A stretch of 64,000 nt of DNA from Veillonellales bacterium (GTDB taxonomy: Bacteria; Bacillota; Negativicutes; Veillonellales; Dialisteraceae). The DNA is taken from the NCBI GenBank assembly GCA_944390485.1, contig CALXPQ010000001.1, forward strand, positions 496,001 through 560,000, given 5' to 3'. The position numbers and the translations under genes are program-made. Shown in pieces: positions 54,301-61,843 of the stretch (the stretch's first letter is position 1; every line of letters starts with the position of its first letter). The notes beneath the pieces were generated by a model. It was given only the letters and a program-made list of their open reading frames with translations, was not told the DNA's origin and did not search any database.

Positions 54301-54796
54301 CGTTACCGTCTTCCCCCATAGGCTCATTTGGATTTCCAATATAAACCATCGAATCCTCTTTATCATTTGATGTAATATCATGGCTCAAATTCAATGCATC
54401 AGAATTTTCTGCAAAAATATCCGCAGTATAGCTTCGAACATGATACCCTGGAAAATGATTTGTCAAATGCAGTCCATCATTATTGGAAGTCCCATTGCCA
54501 TCATTTACCGTCACCTTAATATTTGTTGATGATAAATCATAATTTGCACTATAAATTCCCATTGCACGATTGCTACCCGCATCTCCAGTCGGTGTATAAT
54601 TAATAATTACATTTTTAAATGAGCCCAATTCGTTTCCTTCAAATGTCGTCCCGCTTGTAACTGTTTCATTCGTTTTAATTTCGATAGAATCTCCATCAAT
54701 AGTATGCGACATTTCCGCCCAGGCTTGCCCTGCTGGAACTACGGCAGCCATAGCAAGTGCGAGGAGGATCTGTTTCGTCAGTCTGTTCTTTTTCAT
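51395..54796 (-). CDS. Autotransporter adhesin-like protein (type Va)
   Basis: 1133 residues. A Sec signal peptide (KKNRLTKQILLALAMAAVVPAGQAWA) is followed by a long Asn/Gly/Asp-rich passenger with beta-helix-like repeats (IEGNTNITLES, VNGNLKITSS, GGIVNLELGANSSW, NGTVNLILGQNAMW). A linker leads to a beta-barrel of roughly the last 270 residues (LWVRMRHDRIG ... DTYQVNIGLNRAF) ending in the aromatic residue needed for BamA recognition. The passenger function (adhesion, aggregation) is not readable; no protease triad was seen. The start at 54796 fits AGGG eight bases away; ATG at 54802 or 54826 are alternatives. Bases from about 53450 to 54700 are AT-rich compared with the barrel half. Confidence 0.88.
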   Translation of the reverse strand: MKKNRLTKQILLALAMAAVVPAGQAWAEMSHTIDGDSIEIKTNETVTSGTTFEGNELGSFKNVIINYTPTGDAGSNRAMGIYSANYDLSSTNIKVTVNDGNGTSNNDGLHLTNHFPGYHVRSYTADIFAENSDALNLSHDITSNDKEDSMVYIGNPNEPMGEDGNGDLTVYVENGNGIRANASVQNDIVNGITIEGNTNITLESGFVTSRVVMSNEVVDGLIDQMAPGAAIGGSPFKDQISWIAGEASYHTAAVYAGDDMFNLNYTVGELLDGSGILEELGDLGDLEGIVNNFLNGLRDKRIPLGQESQGNGQIILNGATNINLGDKTAGSYGIFAGKNGEIYVNGNLKITSSAEKTYGIAAANKNLIYGDSMDVTAELTGFVGLILSSKLPNDFDDSGNPWESEPSSSSPWPEISTSVNVNLDNSDNRHGTSVVLEDNIDVNIDLGEDTGGHAFYAEGIDDTKAHNQNSIVGNLNHLYVVGDVEAENGGLIDLHVGAEQNYLNGDIKAYGTAAASENGESAQSAKIEITKNATINLVVEHALAGQGTIAAANGGIVNLELGANSSWGGRADDYQDAASADWAASHAAAIENAFDGETISSNGTVNLILGQNAMWNVTGQSWVTSLQGNDSLIFLDGDNTGGHSLHIGELSGENTFIMNVRPNESGDMLYVKKGTSDTQHLVINNRDEVLENMEVGDAVRFATVHSAGGGFMDGEIQDNSSMSAGMFGSHTRINDAGVFNVDFGIEYHTYGEDVKGDKAGEEAETANDVYNGDSFNADKPGSDYIEDNYLDDGNTVGQSLYAAEDNASDRDALQDGTQNVYIVRQANTLDNVSDAGKTILAMSKVNYSNAVYMDRLNKRMGEARYIDGDDGLWVRMRHDRIGKDDAFRSMNTMFELGYDWHAKGQKDGEHRQGVAFDYMRGTADYKNVAGDGDVRRAGVWLYDTWLGDKGHYSDYVVKYGRLSNDFDIYALSKPGEKISGNYDNDVWSVSAEYGRKKDIGNDWYFEPQVQAQYAYVTSADYTTSQGTKVELDGIDSLIGRAGFRLGRDTSEGNTVYFKADILHEFLGDQSIRAMDATGTLSTTYENEGTWYDVGFGFSHKMGEDSYLFLDVEHSFGNDNEDTYQVNIGLNRAF

Positions 54797-54826
54797 TCTC
54801 ATTTCCCTTTCTCTATTTCTATCCAT

Positions 54827-55168
54827 TCAGAATTTGTACAGGTCTGTCAGGGTGACGGTCCGCGGCGGCGGATTGTCCGTTTGTTTTGGTTCCGGCCGAG
54901 CGGACGGTTTCGAGTGCTTCCAGAAGAGGCGCTCGCAGTGGGACGAGCAGAATTTCTTCCGGTGGTCGTCCGGGCTCGTCACGCGCACCACGCGGCCGCA
55001 CCGCGCGCAGAGGAAGGTGCGCAGGACCGGGCCGTCTCCCTCGTCCTCTTCCCGTCTCGGATGACGGCGGTATGCGAGACGGCGGCAGGCTTCCGAGCAG
55101 TAGCGCTGGTTCCGGCGGTCCGCGGTGAAAGGCTTCCCGCACTGGGCGCAGACTTTTTTCAGTTCCAT
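54827..55168 (-). CDS. Small zinc-ribbon protein, function unknown
   Basis: 113 residues with two Cys-rich units: CAQCGKPFTADRRNQRYCSEAC (CxxC ... CxxxC) near residue 8-29 and CARCGRVVRVTSPDDHRKKFCSSHC near 54-78, each like an FCS/MYM-type zinc ribbon, joined by a charged RRHPRREEDEGD linker and ending in a Pro-rich tail. Probably nucleic-acid or protein binding; no family assignment made. It sits 30 bp before the autotransporter start and 40 bp after a terminator-like hairpin, with no clear promoter or close ribosome site of its own, so it may be expressed by read-through of that hairpin. Confidence 0.7.
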   Translation of the reverse strand: MELKKVCAQCGKPFTADRRNQRYCSEACRRLAYRRHPRREEDEGDGPVLRTFLCARCGRVVRVTSPDDHRKKFCSSHCERLFWKHSKPSARPEPKQTDNPPPRTVTLTDLYKF

Positions 55169-55207
55169 ATGGACCCGCAGGCTCCGCCCGCCGGGAAATG
55201 GGCACGC

Positions 55208-55446
55208 AAAAAAGGCCGCGTCAAAAGCAGCCTTTGTCTATCTGTGCCGGGGCGTACGAAGCCCCGGGTATTTCTTTCGTCAGCGATCCCGGTCATGGCC
55301 GGGGCGTTATACCGTTTCGCACCCCCCCTCATAGGCTTTACGGCGCGAAGAGTTTTCTTTTCGCAGTCACGGCGGACGGAGCGCATGCGTTTCACCTCCT
55401 TTTTTACATTTTTCTTACCTTACTATACAGGCTGTTACTTTGTCAA
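55208..55446 (-). ncRNA. Structured leader or small RNA with strong ribosome site, hairpins and terminator
   Basis: A self-contained transcription unit on the minus strand. TTGACA at 55446-55441 is a perfect -35, with TAAGGT 18 bases on as a poor -10. AAAGGAGGTGAAACGC then precedes an ATG at 55386. The following sequence contains CCGGGGC-TTCGTAC-GCCCCGG, a strong hairpin, and ends with AAGGCTGC / GCGGCCTT plus TTTTTT (55236-55208). The open frame from 55386 (MRSVRRDCEKK..., 75 codons) runs through this terminator, which is odd for a normal gene. It may be a leader controlling the zinc-ribbon and autotransporter genes, or an independent RNA. Confidence 0.4.
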
Positions 55447-55504
55447 TGCTCATAAATCATTTCACAGCCTCATGAGACGAGTTGTCCGCCCCTTATAGGC
55501 ATGC

Positions 55505-55545
55505 AAAAAAGCAGACGGTCCCCGGCGGGATGCGTCTGCTTTTTG
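55505..55545. terminator. polC terminator (bidirectional)
   Basis: AAAAAGCAGACG ... CGTCTGCTTTTT around a 15-base loop, 8 bases past the polC stop at 55553. Confidence 0.9.
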
Positions 55546-55552
55546 CTGTGTT

Positions 55553-58500
55553 TCAGAAGCCGAAGAGGCTGAGCTGCTCTTCTTCGGGGAGGCCGCGGAG
55601 GATGCCCATGTCGTCCATGGTCTCCATGATGGTGGCGCTCACTTTGCCGCGCTTCCGGAGGTCTTCCTTCGAGGTGAAGGGGTATTCGTCCCGGGCGCGG
55701 ACGAGCTGCTTCGCCACGGTATTGCCCATGGCGGGGATGCAGTTGAAGGGCGGACGGATCTTCCCGTCTTCGATGAGGAACTCCGTGGCGCTGGAGCGCA
55801 TGAGGTCGATGGGGAGGAATTCGTAGCCGCGCAGGTACATTTCCGCCGCCACTTCGGTGACGACGGCGGCTTTCTTATCCACGTCGCTCACGTTGTCCAT
55901 GGTGGCCACGCGGGCGAGCTCGGCTTTCTGCGCTTCGAGGCCGCGGAGGTTCACGAGGGGATTGAATTTCCCTTCAGCGCGGATGGTGAAGTACGACGCG
56001 TAGAAGGCGAGCGGCTGATAGACTTTGAACCAGGCGATGCGGAAGGCCATCATGACGTAGGCCACGGCGTGCGCCCGGGGGAAGAGGTAGGAGATCTTCT
56101 TGCACGAATCGATGAACCATTCGGGGACTTTCGCCGCGCGGATGGCGTCTTCGTTGTGGGAAAGATTGCCTTTCTTGTCCGCTTTCTCGAGGCCTTTGCC
56201 CTTGCGGACGTTTTCCATGGTCTTGAAGGAGATGAGCGGCTCCACGCCGTGCTCCATGAGGTAGTTCATCACGTCGTCGCGGGTGGAGATGGCTTCTTCG
56301 AGCTTCACGGTGCCGCTCTTGATGAGGTCCTGCGCGTTGCCCACCCACACGTTCGTCCCGTGGGAGAAGCCGGAGATGCGCACCAGTTCGGAGAAGTTCT
56401 TCGGCTTCGTGTCTTCGAGCATCTTCCGCACGAAGAGGGTGCCGTACTCGGGCAGGCCGATGGAGCCCACGGTGTTTCCCTTATTGCCGATGACTTTCGC
56501 CAGGTCTTCGGGGGTGTAGCCGAGGGCGTCGGTGGAGTTGAAGATGGACACGGTCTTCTGGTCGTCGAAGGGGATGTGGAGCGGGTCGATGCCGGTGAGG
56601 TCCTGCAGGGCGCGGATGACTTTCGGATCGTCGTGGCCGAGGATGTCCAGCTTCAGCATGCGGCCGGAGATGGAGTGGTAGTCGAAATGGGTGGTGATGG
56701 TGCCGGGGATGCGGTTCCCGTCTTCGTCTTTTTCGTATTTCTTGTCGGCGGAGTACTGGAGGGGCGTGAAGTTGTGGATGTCCATGTCGCGGGGGCAGAC
56801 CATGATGCCCGCCGGGTGCTGGCCCGTATTCGTCTTCACGCCGATGACGCCGCCGGCGATCTTTTCGAGGTAGATGTCGTTCACGTTCAGCCCGCGCACT
56901 TCCGCGTAGCGCCGGGCCACGCCGTAGGCGTTCTTCTCCTGCAGGCCGGAGATGGTGCCCGCGCGGAAGACGTTGTCCCGGCCGAAGAGTTCTTCCGTGT
57001 ATTTGTGGGCCACGCTCTGGTCGTCGCCGGAGGAGAAGTTGAGGTCGATATCCGGGACTTTGTCTCCGTCGAAGCCGAGGAAGACCGCGAACGGGATGTT
57101 GTGCCCGTTCTTCGCGAGCGGCGCGCCGCACTGCGGGCAGGCCTTGTCGGCGAGGTCGAAGCCGCCGCCTACGGAGCCGTCGGTGAAGAAATGCACCCAG
57201 TGGCACTTCGGGCAGACGTAGTGCGGCGGGAGCGGATTCACCTCGGTGATGCCCGCCATGGTGGCGACGAAGGAAGAGCCTACGGAGCCCCGGGAGCCCA
57301 CGAGGTAGCCCCGGTCGTTGGAGTGCTTCACGAGCTTGTGGGCGATGTAGTAGAGCACGCCGTAGCCGTGCTTGATGATGGGCGTCAATTCCTGCTTGAG
57401 CCGCGCTTCCACCAGCTCGGGGAGCGGGTCGCCGTAGATGGCCTTCGCATTGTCGTAGCACATCTTCACCAGCGCTTCGTCCGCGCCGGAGATCTTCGGG
57501 TTGTACGATTTCCATTCTTCCGCGAGGGGCTCGAGGCGGTCGCACATATCGGCGATCTTCCGCGTATTTGTCACCACGATCTCATAGGCCTTCTCCGGCG
57601 GGAGGTAATCGAATTCCTCGAGCATTTCCTTCGTGGTGCGGATGAAGACGGCCGGGTGGGATTCCTGCTTCCCCGGCTTGTCCCACTTGGCGAGGAGGAT
57701 GTCCCGGTTGATCTGGTCTTCCCGGAAGAGGAAATGCGCGTCCGACGTGGCGCAGCAGAGGATGCCCGCCTTGTCGGCGATCTCCACCACTTTCCGGTTC
57801 AGGTCCTCGAGGTCTTTTTTCGTGGTGATCTTCGCGTACTTGTCGTCGTTCAGGAGGAATTCGTTGTTTCCAAGGGGCTGCACTTCGAGATAGTCGTAGA
57901 ATTTCGCCAGCTCGATGAGATGCTCGTCGCTCTCGCCGGCGAGCACCGCCCGGAAAAATTCGCCCATGACGCACGCCGAGCCGTAGATGAGGCCGTCGTG
58001 CAGCTCGGAGAGGAGCGGCTTCGGGATGAGGGGCCGCTTCTTGTAGTATTTCAGGCACGAGAAGGTGACGAGGCGGTAGAGGTTGCGCAGGCCGGTCATG
58101 TTCTTCGCGAGGATGACGATGTGGCTGTATTTCTGCCGGTCCGTGTCGATGTCCTCGGGGATATCCTGGATCATGTACCCTTCCATGCCGTAGAGGATCT
58201 TCTCGCCGTATTTCTTCGAGTAGTCCTGGATCTTCGGGAAGGCCTGGATGACGCCGTGGTCGGTAATGGCGATGGCAGGCGCGCCCCACTTCGCGGCGGT
58301 CTTGATGGCTTCTTCCGCATCGATGAGGCCGTCGAGGCTCATCTTCGTGTGGAGATGGAGCTCGACCCGCACTTCCTCCGCGTCGTCCGTGTGCTCCACG
58401 GCGGCTTTCTCGCCTTTTTCCATCTGGCTCACGTTCATCACGAGACCGCCGGAAAATTTGTCGAGGCGCACGTTCCCGCGGATGCGCACGGGCATGCCCG

Positions 58501-59290
58501 CTTTGAGGTTCCTGTCGAGCACGTCCGCTTCGTCCGACTTGTCGAAGAATTTCTTGCAGTTCATGCCGTTCGTATCGTCGGCAACTTTCAGGAGGTACAG
58601 CTTCCGGTTATCCCGGAGCTCCCGCACGTCGAAGGAGACGAGGGTCCCTTCGATGACGGCCCCGTCAGTCTCTTCGGTGAGGGTGCCGATGGGCACGGCG
58701 TTCCCTTTGATGGGCTTTTTCCCGATGAAGACGCCATTGACGGCCTCCTTCGCGCCGTCTTTCTTCGCCGCCGGGCGGAACGCCTCTCCGGGCAGCACGT
58801 CCCGGAGCGAGGGCAGCCCCTCGGGCATGGCGAAGCCCGCCGACGGGGCCGGTTCCTCGAGCGGCTCGGGGGGCGCGCTCTCCTGCAGACGGGCCGCTGC
58901 CCGGACGTCTTCCAGCGTGGGCGGATGGTAAGCCGTCTCCTCCGGCGGCAGGTACGCGTCGTCATCGGGGAGCGGGATGTCCGCGCCGAAATCTTCCCCC
59001 GCTTCTGCCGGGAAACCGTCCTCCTCCGGCAGGGGCGGCTGGCTCTCCGCCTGCGGACGGACGAGCTCCATCCCCGCGGGAGGGACCTGGCGGAAGACTT
59101 CTTCCGTCACGTCTTCCCCATTGACGACGATCTCCTCCACGCCGCAGAGGGCGGGCCCCATGCCGGCGAGCACAGCGAGCGCCGCGTCCCGGTGCTCCGC
59201 CTGGATGTACCAGGCGCGGCTCTCCGTGTCGATCTCCATGAGCGTGATATCCGCTTCATTCTGCCTGCACCGCAGCCGATATTTCGCCAT
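55553..59290 (-). CDS. polC: PolC-type DNA polymerase III alpha subunit lacking the DEDD exonuclease domain
   Basis: 1245 residues against about 1430-1450 in typical PolC. Order: N-terminal domain (1-70), acidic/Pro-rich linker (about 70-190), OB fold (about 200-305), PHP domain beginning HLHTKMS near 313, zinc ribbon CPKC...CPQC near 693-723, palm aspartates VPDIDLNFSSG near 747, and the C-terminal HhH/beta-binding end finishing EEEQLSLFGF with a clamp-binding QLSLF. In ordinary PolC a DnaQ-type exonuclease of about 170-200 residues is inserted in PHP; here YGMEGYMIQD and HIVILAKN are only about 20 residues apart. PHP metal residues (HxH, DH, E, H, ATSDAHF) look intact. AAGGAGGCAGT precedes the start. 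Replicative leading-strand polymerase. Confidence 0.95.
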   Translation of the reverse strand: MAKYRLRCRQNEADITLMEIDTESRAWYIQAEHRDAALAVLAGMGPALCGVEEIVVNGEDVTEEVFRQVPPAGMELVRPQAESQPPLPEEDGFPAEAGEDFGADIPLPDDDAYLPPEETAYHPPTLEDVRAAARLQESAPPEPLEEPAPSAGFAMPEGLPSLRDVLPGEAFRPAAKKDGAKEAVNGVFIGKKPIKGNAVPIGTLTEETDGAVIEGTLVSFDVRELRDNRKLYLLKVADDTNGMNCKKFFDKSDEADVLDRNLKAGMPVRIRGNVRLDKFSGGLVMNVSQMEKGEKAAVEHTDDAEEVRVELHLHTKMSLDGLIDAEEAIKTAAKWGAPAIAITDHGVIQAFPKIQDYSKKYGEKILYGMEGYMIQDIPEDIDTDRQKYSHIVILAKNMTGLRNLYRLVTFSCLKYYKKRPLIPKPLLSELHDGLIYGSACVMGEFFRAVLAGESDEHLIELAKFYDYLEVQPLGNNEFLLNDDKYAKITTKKDLEDLNRKVVEIADKAGILCCATSDAHFLFREDQINRDILLAKWDKPGKQESHPAVFIRTTKEMLEEFDYLPPEKAYEIVVTNTRKIADMCDRLEPLAEEWKSYNPKISGADEALVKMCYDNAKAIYGDPLPELVEARLKQELTPIIKHGYGVLYYIAHKLVKHSNDRGYLVGSRGSVGSSFVATMAGITEVNPLPPHYVCPKCHWVHFFTDGSVGGGFDLADKACPQCGAPLAKNGHNIPFAVFLGFDGDKVPDIDLNFSSGDDQSVAHKYTEELFGRDNVFRAGTISGLQEKNAYGVARRYAEVRGLNVNDIYLEKIAGGVIGVKTNTGQHPAGIMVCPRDMDIHNFTPLQYSADKKYEKDEDGNRIPGTITTHFDYHSISGRMLKLDILGHDDPKVIRALQDLTGIDPLHIPFDDQKTVSIFNSTDALGYTPEDLAKVIGNKGNTVGSIGLPEYGTLFVRKMLEDTKPKNFSELVRISGFSHGTNVWVGNAQDLIKSGTVKLEEAISTRDDVMNYLMEHGVEPLISFKTMENVRKGKGLEKADKKGNLSHNEDAIRAAKVPEWFIDSCKKISYLFPRAHAVAYVMMAFRIAWFKVYQPLAFYASYFTIRAEGKFNPLVNLRGLEAQKAELARVATMDNVSDVDKKAAVVTEVAAEMYLRGYEFLPIDLMRSSATEFLIEDGKIRPPFNCIPAMGNTVAKQLVRARDEYPFTSKEDLRKRGKVSATIMETMDDMGILRGLPEEEQLSLFGF

Positions 59291-59299
59291 ACTGCCTCC

Positions 59300-60790
59300 T
59301 TATGCGCCGCCCGGAGCCTGCCGGTCCGGGTTCTCTGCTGTCTTCTGTCCTGTTTCCTGCGGCGCGGCGGCCTGCCCGGTCTCTCCGGCGGCCGCTTCCG
59401 CTTTCACGCCGGCCTCAGACGCCGGCGCCGCCGCTTTTTTTGCCGCATCCTCCGCCGCCTTCCGGTCCGCTTCCATCTGTTTCTGATCTTTATAGGTGAT
59501 GACCGTATCCACCGCATCGTACACGGAGCGGAAGCTGTCGCTGTAGATCGTGCCGTCCTGCCGCACTGCGCGCTGGATGACCGTCACGTCGCAGCCGTCA
59601 TTGCCCTCTTCGATCTTCTTGGCTTCCTGCTGGACCGGATCGACTTTGTAAACGGTCTTGTGCGGGATCGTCTTCTGCTCCGTCTCCAGCACCGCCGACG
59701 ACCGCGGCTCGTCCGCCCGGTTTCCCAGGACGTACATGGTGAGCGCCCCCGGCTCGTACACGGCGCAGAGGTAGACCGGCTTCGAAAAATTGTTCACGAA
59801 GCGGAAATCGAGGTAATTGTCCGCCACGGTGGCGTCCTGCCCGATGGGCACATACGCTACCGGCGCGAAATGGCAGGTGCGCTCCGTCACCTGGAGCCCC
59901 GCCAGGAGCACCGCATTGAAGAGGGTGGTGCTCACCTGGCACACGCCGCCCCCCGCGTCGGGCACGAGTTTGCCGTCGAGGAAGACCGGAGCGTCCAGAT
60001 AGCCGTTCGCCCGCGTGCGGAGGCCCGTGGCGTCATTGAAGGAAAAACTATCCCCCGGCCGGATGAGCCAGCCGTCCACGCTCCGCGCCGCCCGGGCGAT
60101 ATTGCTGCTCCGGTTCGGGTCCATGGAGAAATACGTGGTGTACGCGCCGAGCACGCGGTTGATTTCTTCGCGCTGCTCTTTCGTGAAGGAAGAGAATTTC
60201 TCCGCCACCACGGGGATCTCCACCGTGCCTTCCCGGCCGGAGAGGAGCTGCGCCTCCGCCGCCTGCCGCAGCCGCTCTCCGTCGATCTCGATGAAGGGCT
60301 TCTCCTCGGGGAAGGTCACCGTGCCGTCCCCGGCGATATGCGGCCGCACCGCTTCCGGCGGCGTGCTGTACTCGGCGGCGAGCGTCCGGATGGCTTTGTC
60401 CAGCGCGTCCGCGTCGTAGGAAATGCGGAGCTGCGCCGAGAGGCCGCCGAGGAGCGCTTCCCACTGCGCCGCCCAGTCGGAGAGGACGCTCCCGTCCCGC
60501 CCGACGGCAAGGATGCGCGCCGTCTCCTTCTCCGGGTCCATGCGGACGGAGAGCGCCTCGTAGGACCAGGTCTCGCGGATGGGGCCGTGCTCCACCGTGA
60601 GGGACCGCCCGGCGATGGCTTCATTCTTCGCCTCGATGAGGCCGGTCAGTTCTTCCCGGGACATGCCGCCCGCGCTGACGCCGTCCACGGTGAGCCCGCG
60701 GATGACCCGGTCATGGCCGTTACATAGAAAAGGCAGCGAAAGAGCGCCCAGAAGGACGGCCGCTGCCGCTGCGATTGCGATTTTTTTCAT
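59300..60790 (-). CDS. VanW-family protein with peptidoglycan-binding-like domain
   Basis: 496 residues. N-terminal signal/anchor (KKIAIAAAAAVLLGALSLPFL), then a PG_binding_4-like region repeated twice (about 35-225: IRGLTVDGVSAGGMSREEL and later IPVVAEKFSSFTKEQREE). The VanW core spans about 240-370 with NIARAARSVDGWLIRPGDSFSFNDATG and GGGVCQVSTTLFNAVLLAGL containing the conserved Gly-Gly-Val-Cys-Gln. A low-complexity Ala/Glu-rich tail follows (from about 425). The exact function is unknown; an extracytoplasmic cell-wall role is assumed. GGAGGAAGCT precedes the start. Lies between holA and polC in one direction, gaps of 24 and 9 bp. Confidence 0.88.
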   Translation of the reverse strand: MKKIAIAAAAAVLLGALSLPFLCNGHDRVIRGLTVDGVSAGGMSREELTGLIEAKNEAIAGRSLTVEHGPIRETWSYEALSVRMDPEKETARILAVGRDGSVLSDWAAQWEALLGGLSAQLRISYDADALDKAIRTLAAEYSTPPEAVRPHIAGDGTVTFPEEKPFIEIDGERLRQAAEAQLLSGREGTVEIPVVAEKFSSFTKEQREEINRVLGAYTTYFSMDPNRSSNIARAARSVDGWLIRPGDSFSFNDATGLRTRANGYLDAPVFLDGKLVPDAGGGVCQVSTTLFNAVLLAGLQVTERTCHFAPVAYVPIGQDATVADNYLDFRFVNNFSKPVYLCAVYEPGALTMYVLGNRADEPRSSAVLETEQKTIPHKTVYKVDPVQQEAKKIEEGNDGCDVTVIQRAVRQDGTIYSDSFRSVYDAVDTVITYKDQKQMEADRKAAEDAAKKAAAPASEAGVKAEAAAGETGQAAAPQETGQKTAENPDRQAPGGA

Positions 60791-60814
60791 AGCTTCCTCC
60801 CGAAGAAAAGGAAT

Positions 60815-61828
60815 TTATGGTCTGCGGGATTCCCGGCCCGCGAGGCAGAACCGGAGGAGCACATCTTCCAGCTCCCCGCTGCCCCCGTCCACGCGCTGGC
60901 CGTACTGCCAGCGGAAGAGGGCGAGCAGGAAATCTTCCGCCTCCCGCTCGGTCACCTGCCGGGCCTGCGCCGCCAGACGGCGCATCTGCCACGTCCCGCG
61001 CATACCGAGGAGCGCCTGCTTCTCCGGCGCGGGCACGCCCGCCCGGTCCAGCTCCTTCCACATCTTGATGCGCCGGAACTGCGCCGCCAGGAATCCCGTA
61101 TTCTTCAATATCGCGGCGGGGTCCGTGAAGACCCGGGGCGCCCCCTCGAGCACCGCCGCCGCATCCCGCGCGAGCAGCCGGTCGAAGAAGGCGAAGACCC
61201 CCTGATCCATGTAGTCCGTGAGCGAATCCTCCAGGATCTCCCGGCCCACGGTCTTCCGGTCCCCGCACACCAGTATTATTTTATCACATTCTGTTTCCAG
61301 GAAAGGCACGGAGATCTCCGACCACGCGGAGAGCACCTCCTCCAGATAGGCCCGCGCGTCCGCGGTGAGCCGCAGCCCCCGGTCATACAGGTACTCCTCC
61401 ATGCGCTGCGCCCCGTCCTCCGCCTTCAGGAAATCGCACTCGATGAGCGAGGCGAAGTCCAGGAGCTGCTTCACCGCTTTCGTGCGCTTGTCCGGCTTCC
61501 CGTCGAGCGTCATCACGAGGAAAATTTCCGGCGCGAGCGCCCGGAGCTTTTCGAGGAACGCCGCGTACGGCTTCTCGTCGTCCTTCTTCAGCGCCTTTTT
61601 CAGGAAGAACGGATTCTGGATGACCACCGCCGTATCGGAGGAGAAAAGCGACTGCCCCTCGAGCGCCGCCTCGTACTCGGGAAAGCTTCCCGTCCCGTCG
61701 AACACCGTCGGGTCAGGCGCGCCCTCTTTGAAATACCGGCGGATGAGTTCATTCTTTTTCGCCTGCACGAGCACCGCGTCGTCGCCGCACACGAGCCACA
61801 CATTTTTCTGCTTCGCTCTGACCGCCAT
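60815..61828 (-). CDS. holA: DNA polymerase III delta subunit
   Basis: 337 residues. The N-terminal VWLVCGDDAVLVQAKKNELIRRYF corresponds to the HolA Y-x-x-x-G-x-(D/E) opening, followed by PTVFDGTGSFPEYEAALEGQSLFSSDTAVVIQNP. The middle helical domain has ECDKIILVCGDRKTVGREILEDSLTDYMDQGVFAFFDRLLARD near 178-222, and the C-terminal domain ends with a helical collar. It is the clamp-opening wrench of the clamp loader. Encoded 15 bp after comEC, the classic comEC-holA pairing. Start ribosome site is only modest. Confidence 0.92.
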   Translation of the reverse strand: MAVRAKQKNVWLVCGDDAVLVQAKKNELIRRYFKEGAPDPTVFDGTGSFPEYEAALEGQSLFSSDTAVVIQNPFFLKKALKKDDEKPYAAFLEKLRALAPEIFLVMTLDGKPDKRTKAVKQLLDFASLIECDFLKAEDGAQRMEEYLYDRGLRLTADARAYLEEVLSAWSEISVPFLETECDKIILVCGDRKTVGREILEDSLTDYMDQGVFAFFDRLLARDAAAVLEGAPRVFTDPAAILKNTGFLAAQFRRIKMWKELDRAGVPAPEKQALLGMRGTWQMRRLAAQARQVTEREAEDFLLALFRWQYGQRVDGGSGELEDVLLRFCLAGRESRRP

Positions 61829-61843
61829 GGCCTGCCGCCTTTC

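Noticed and set aside
56069..60727. A 1552-codon open frame on the plus strand
   Set aside because: It is antisense to polC and the VanW-family gene, both of which have full domain matches. High GC at third positions removes stop codons from the opposite strand; the translation is Arg/His/Val-rich without any recognisable domain.
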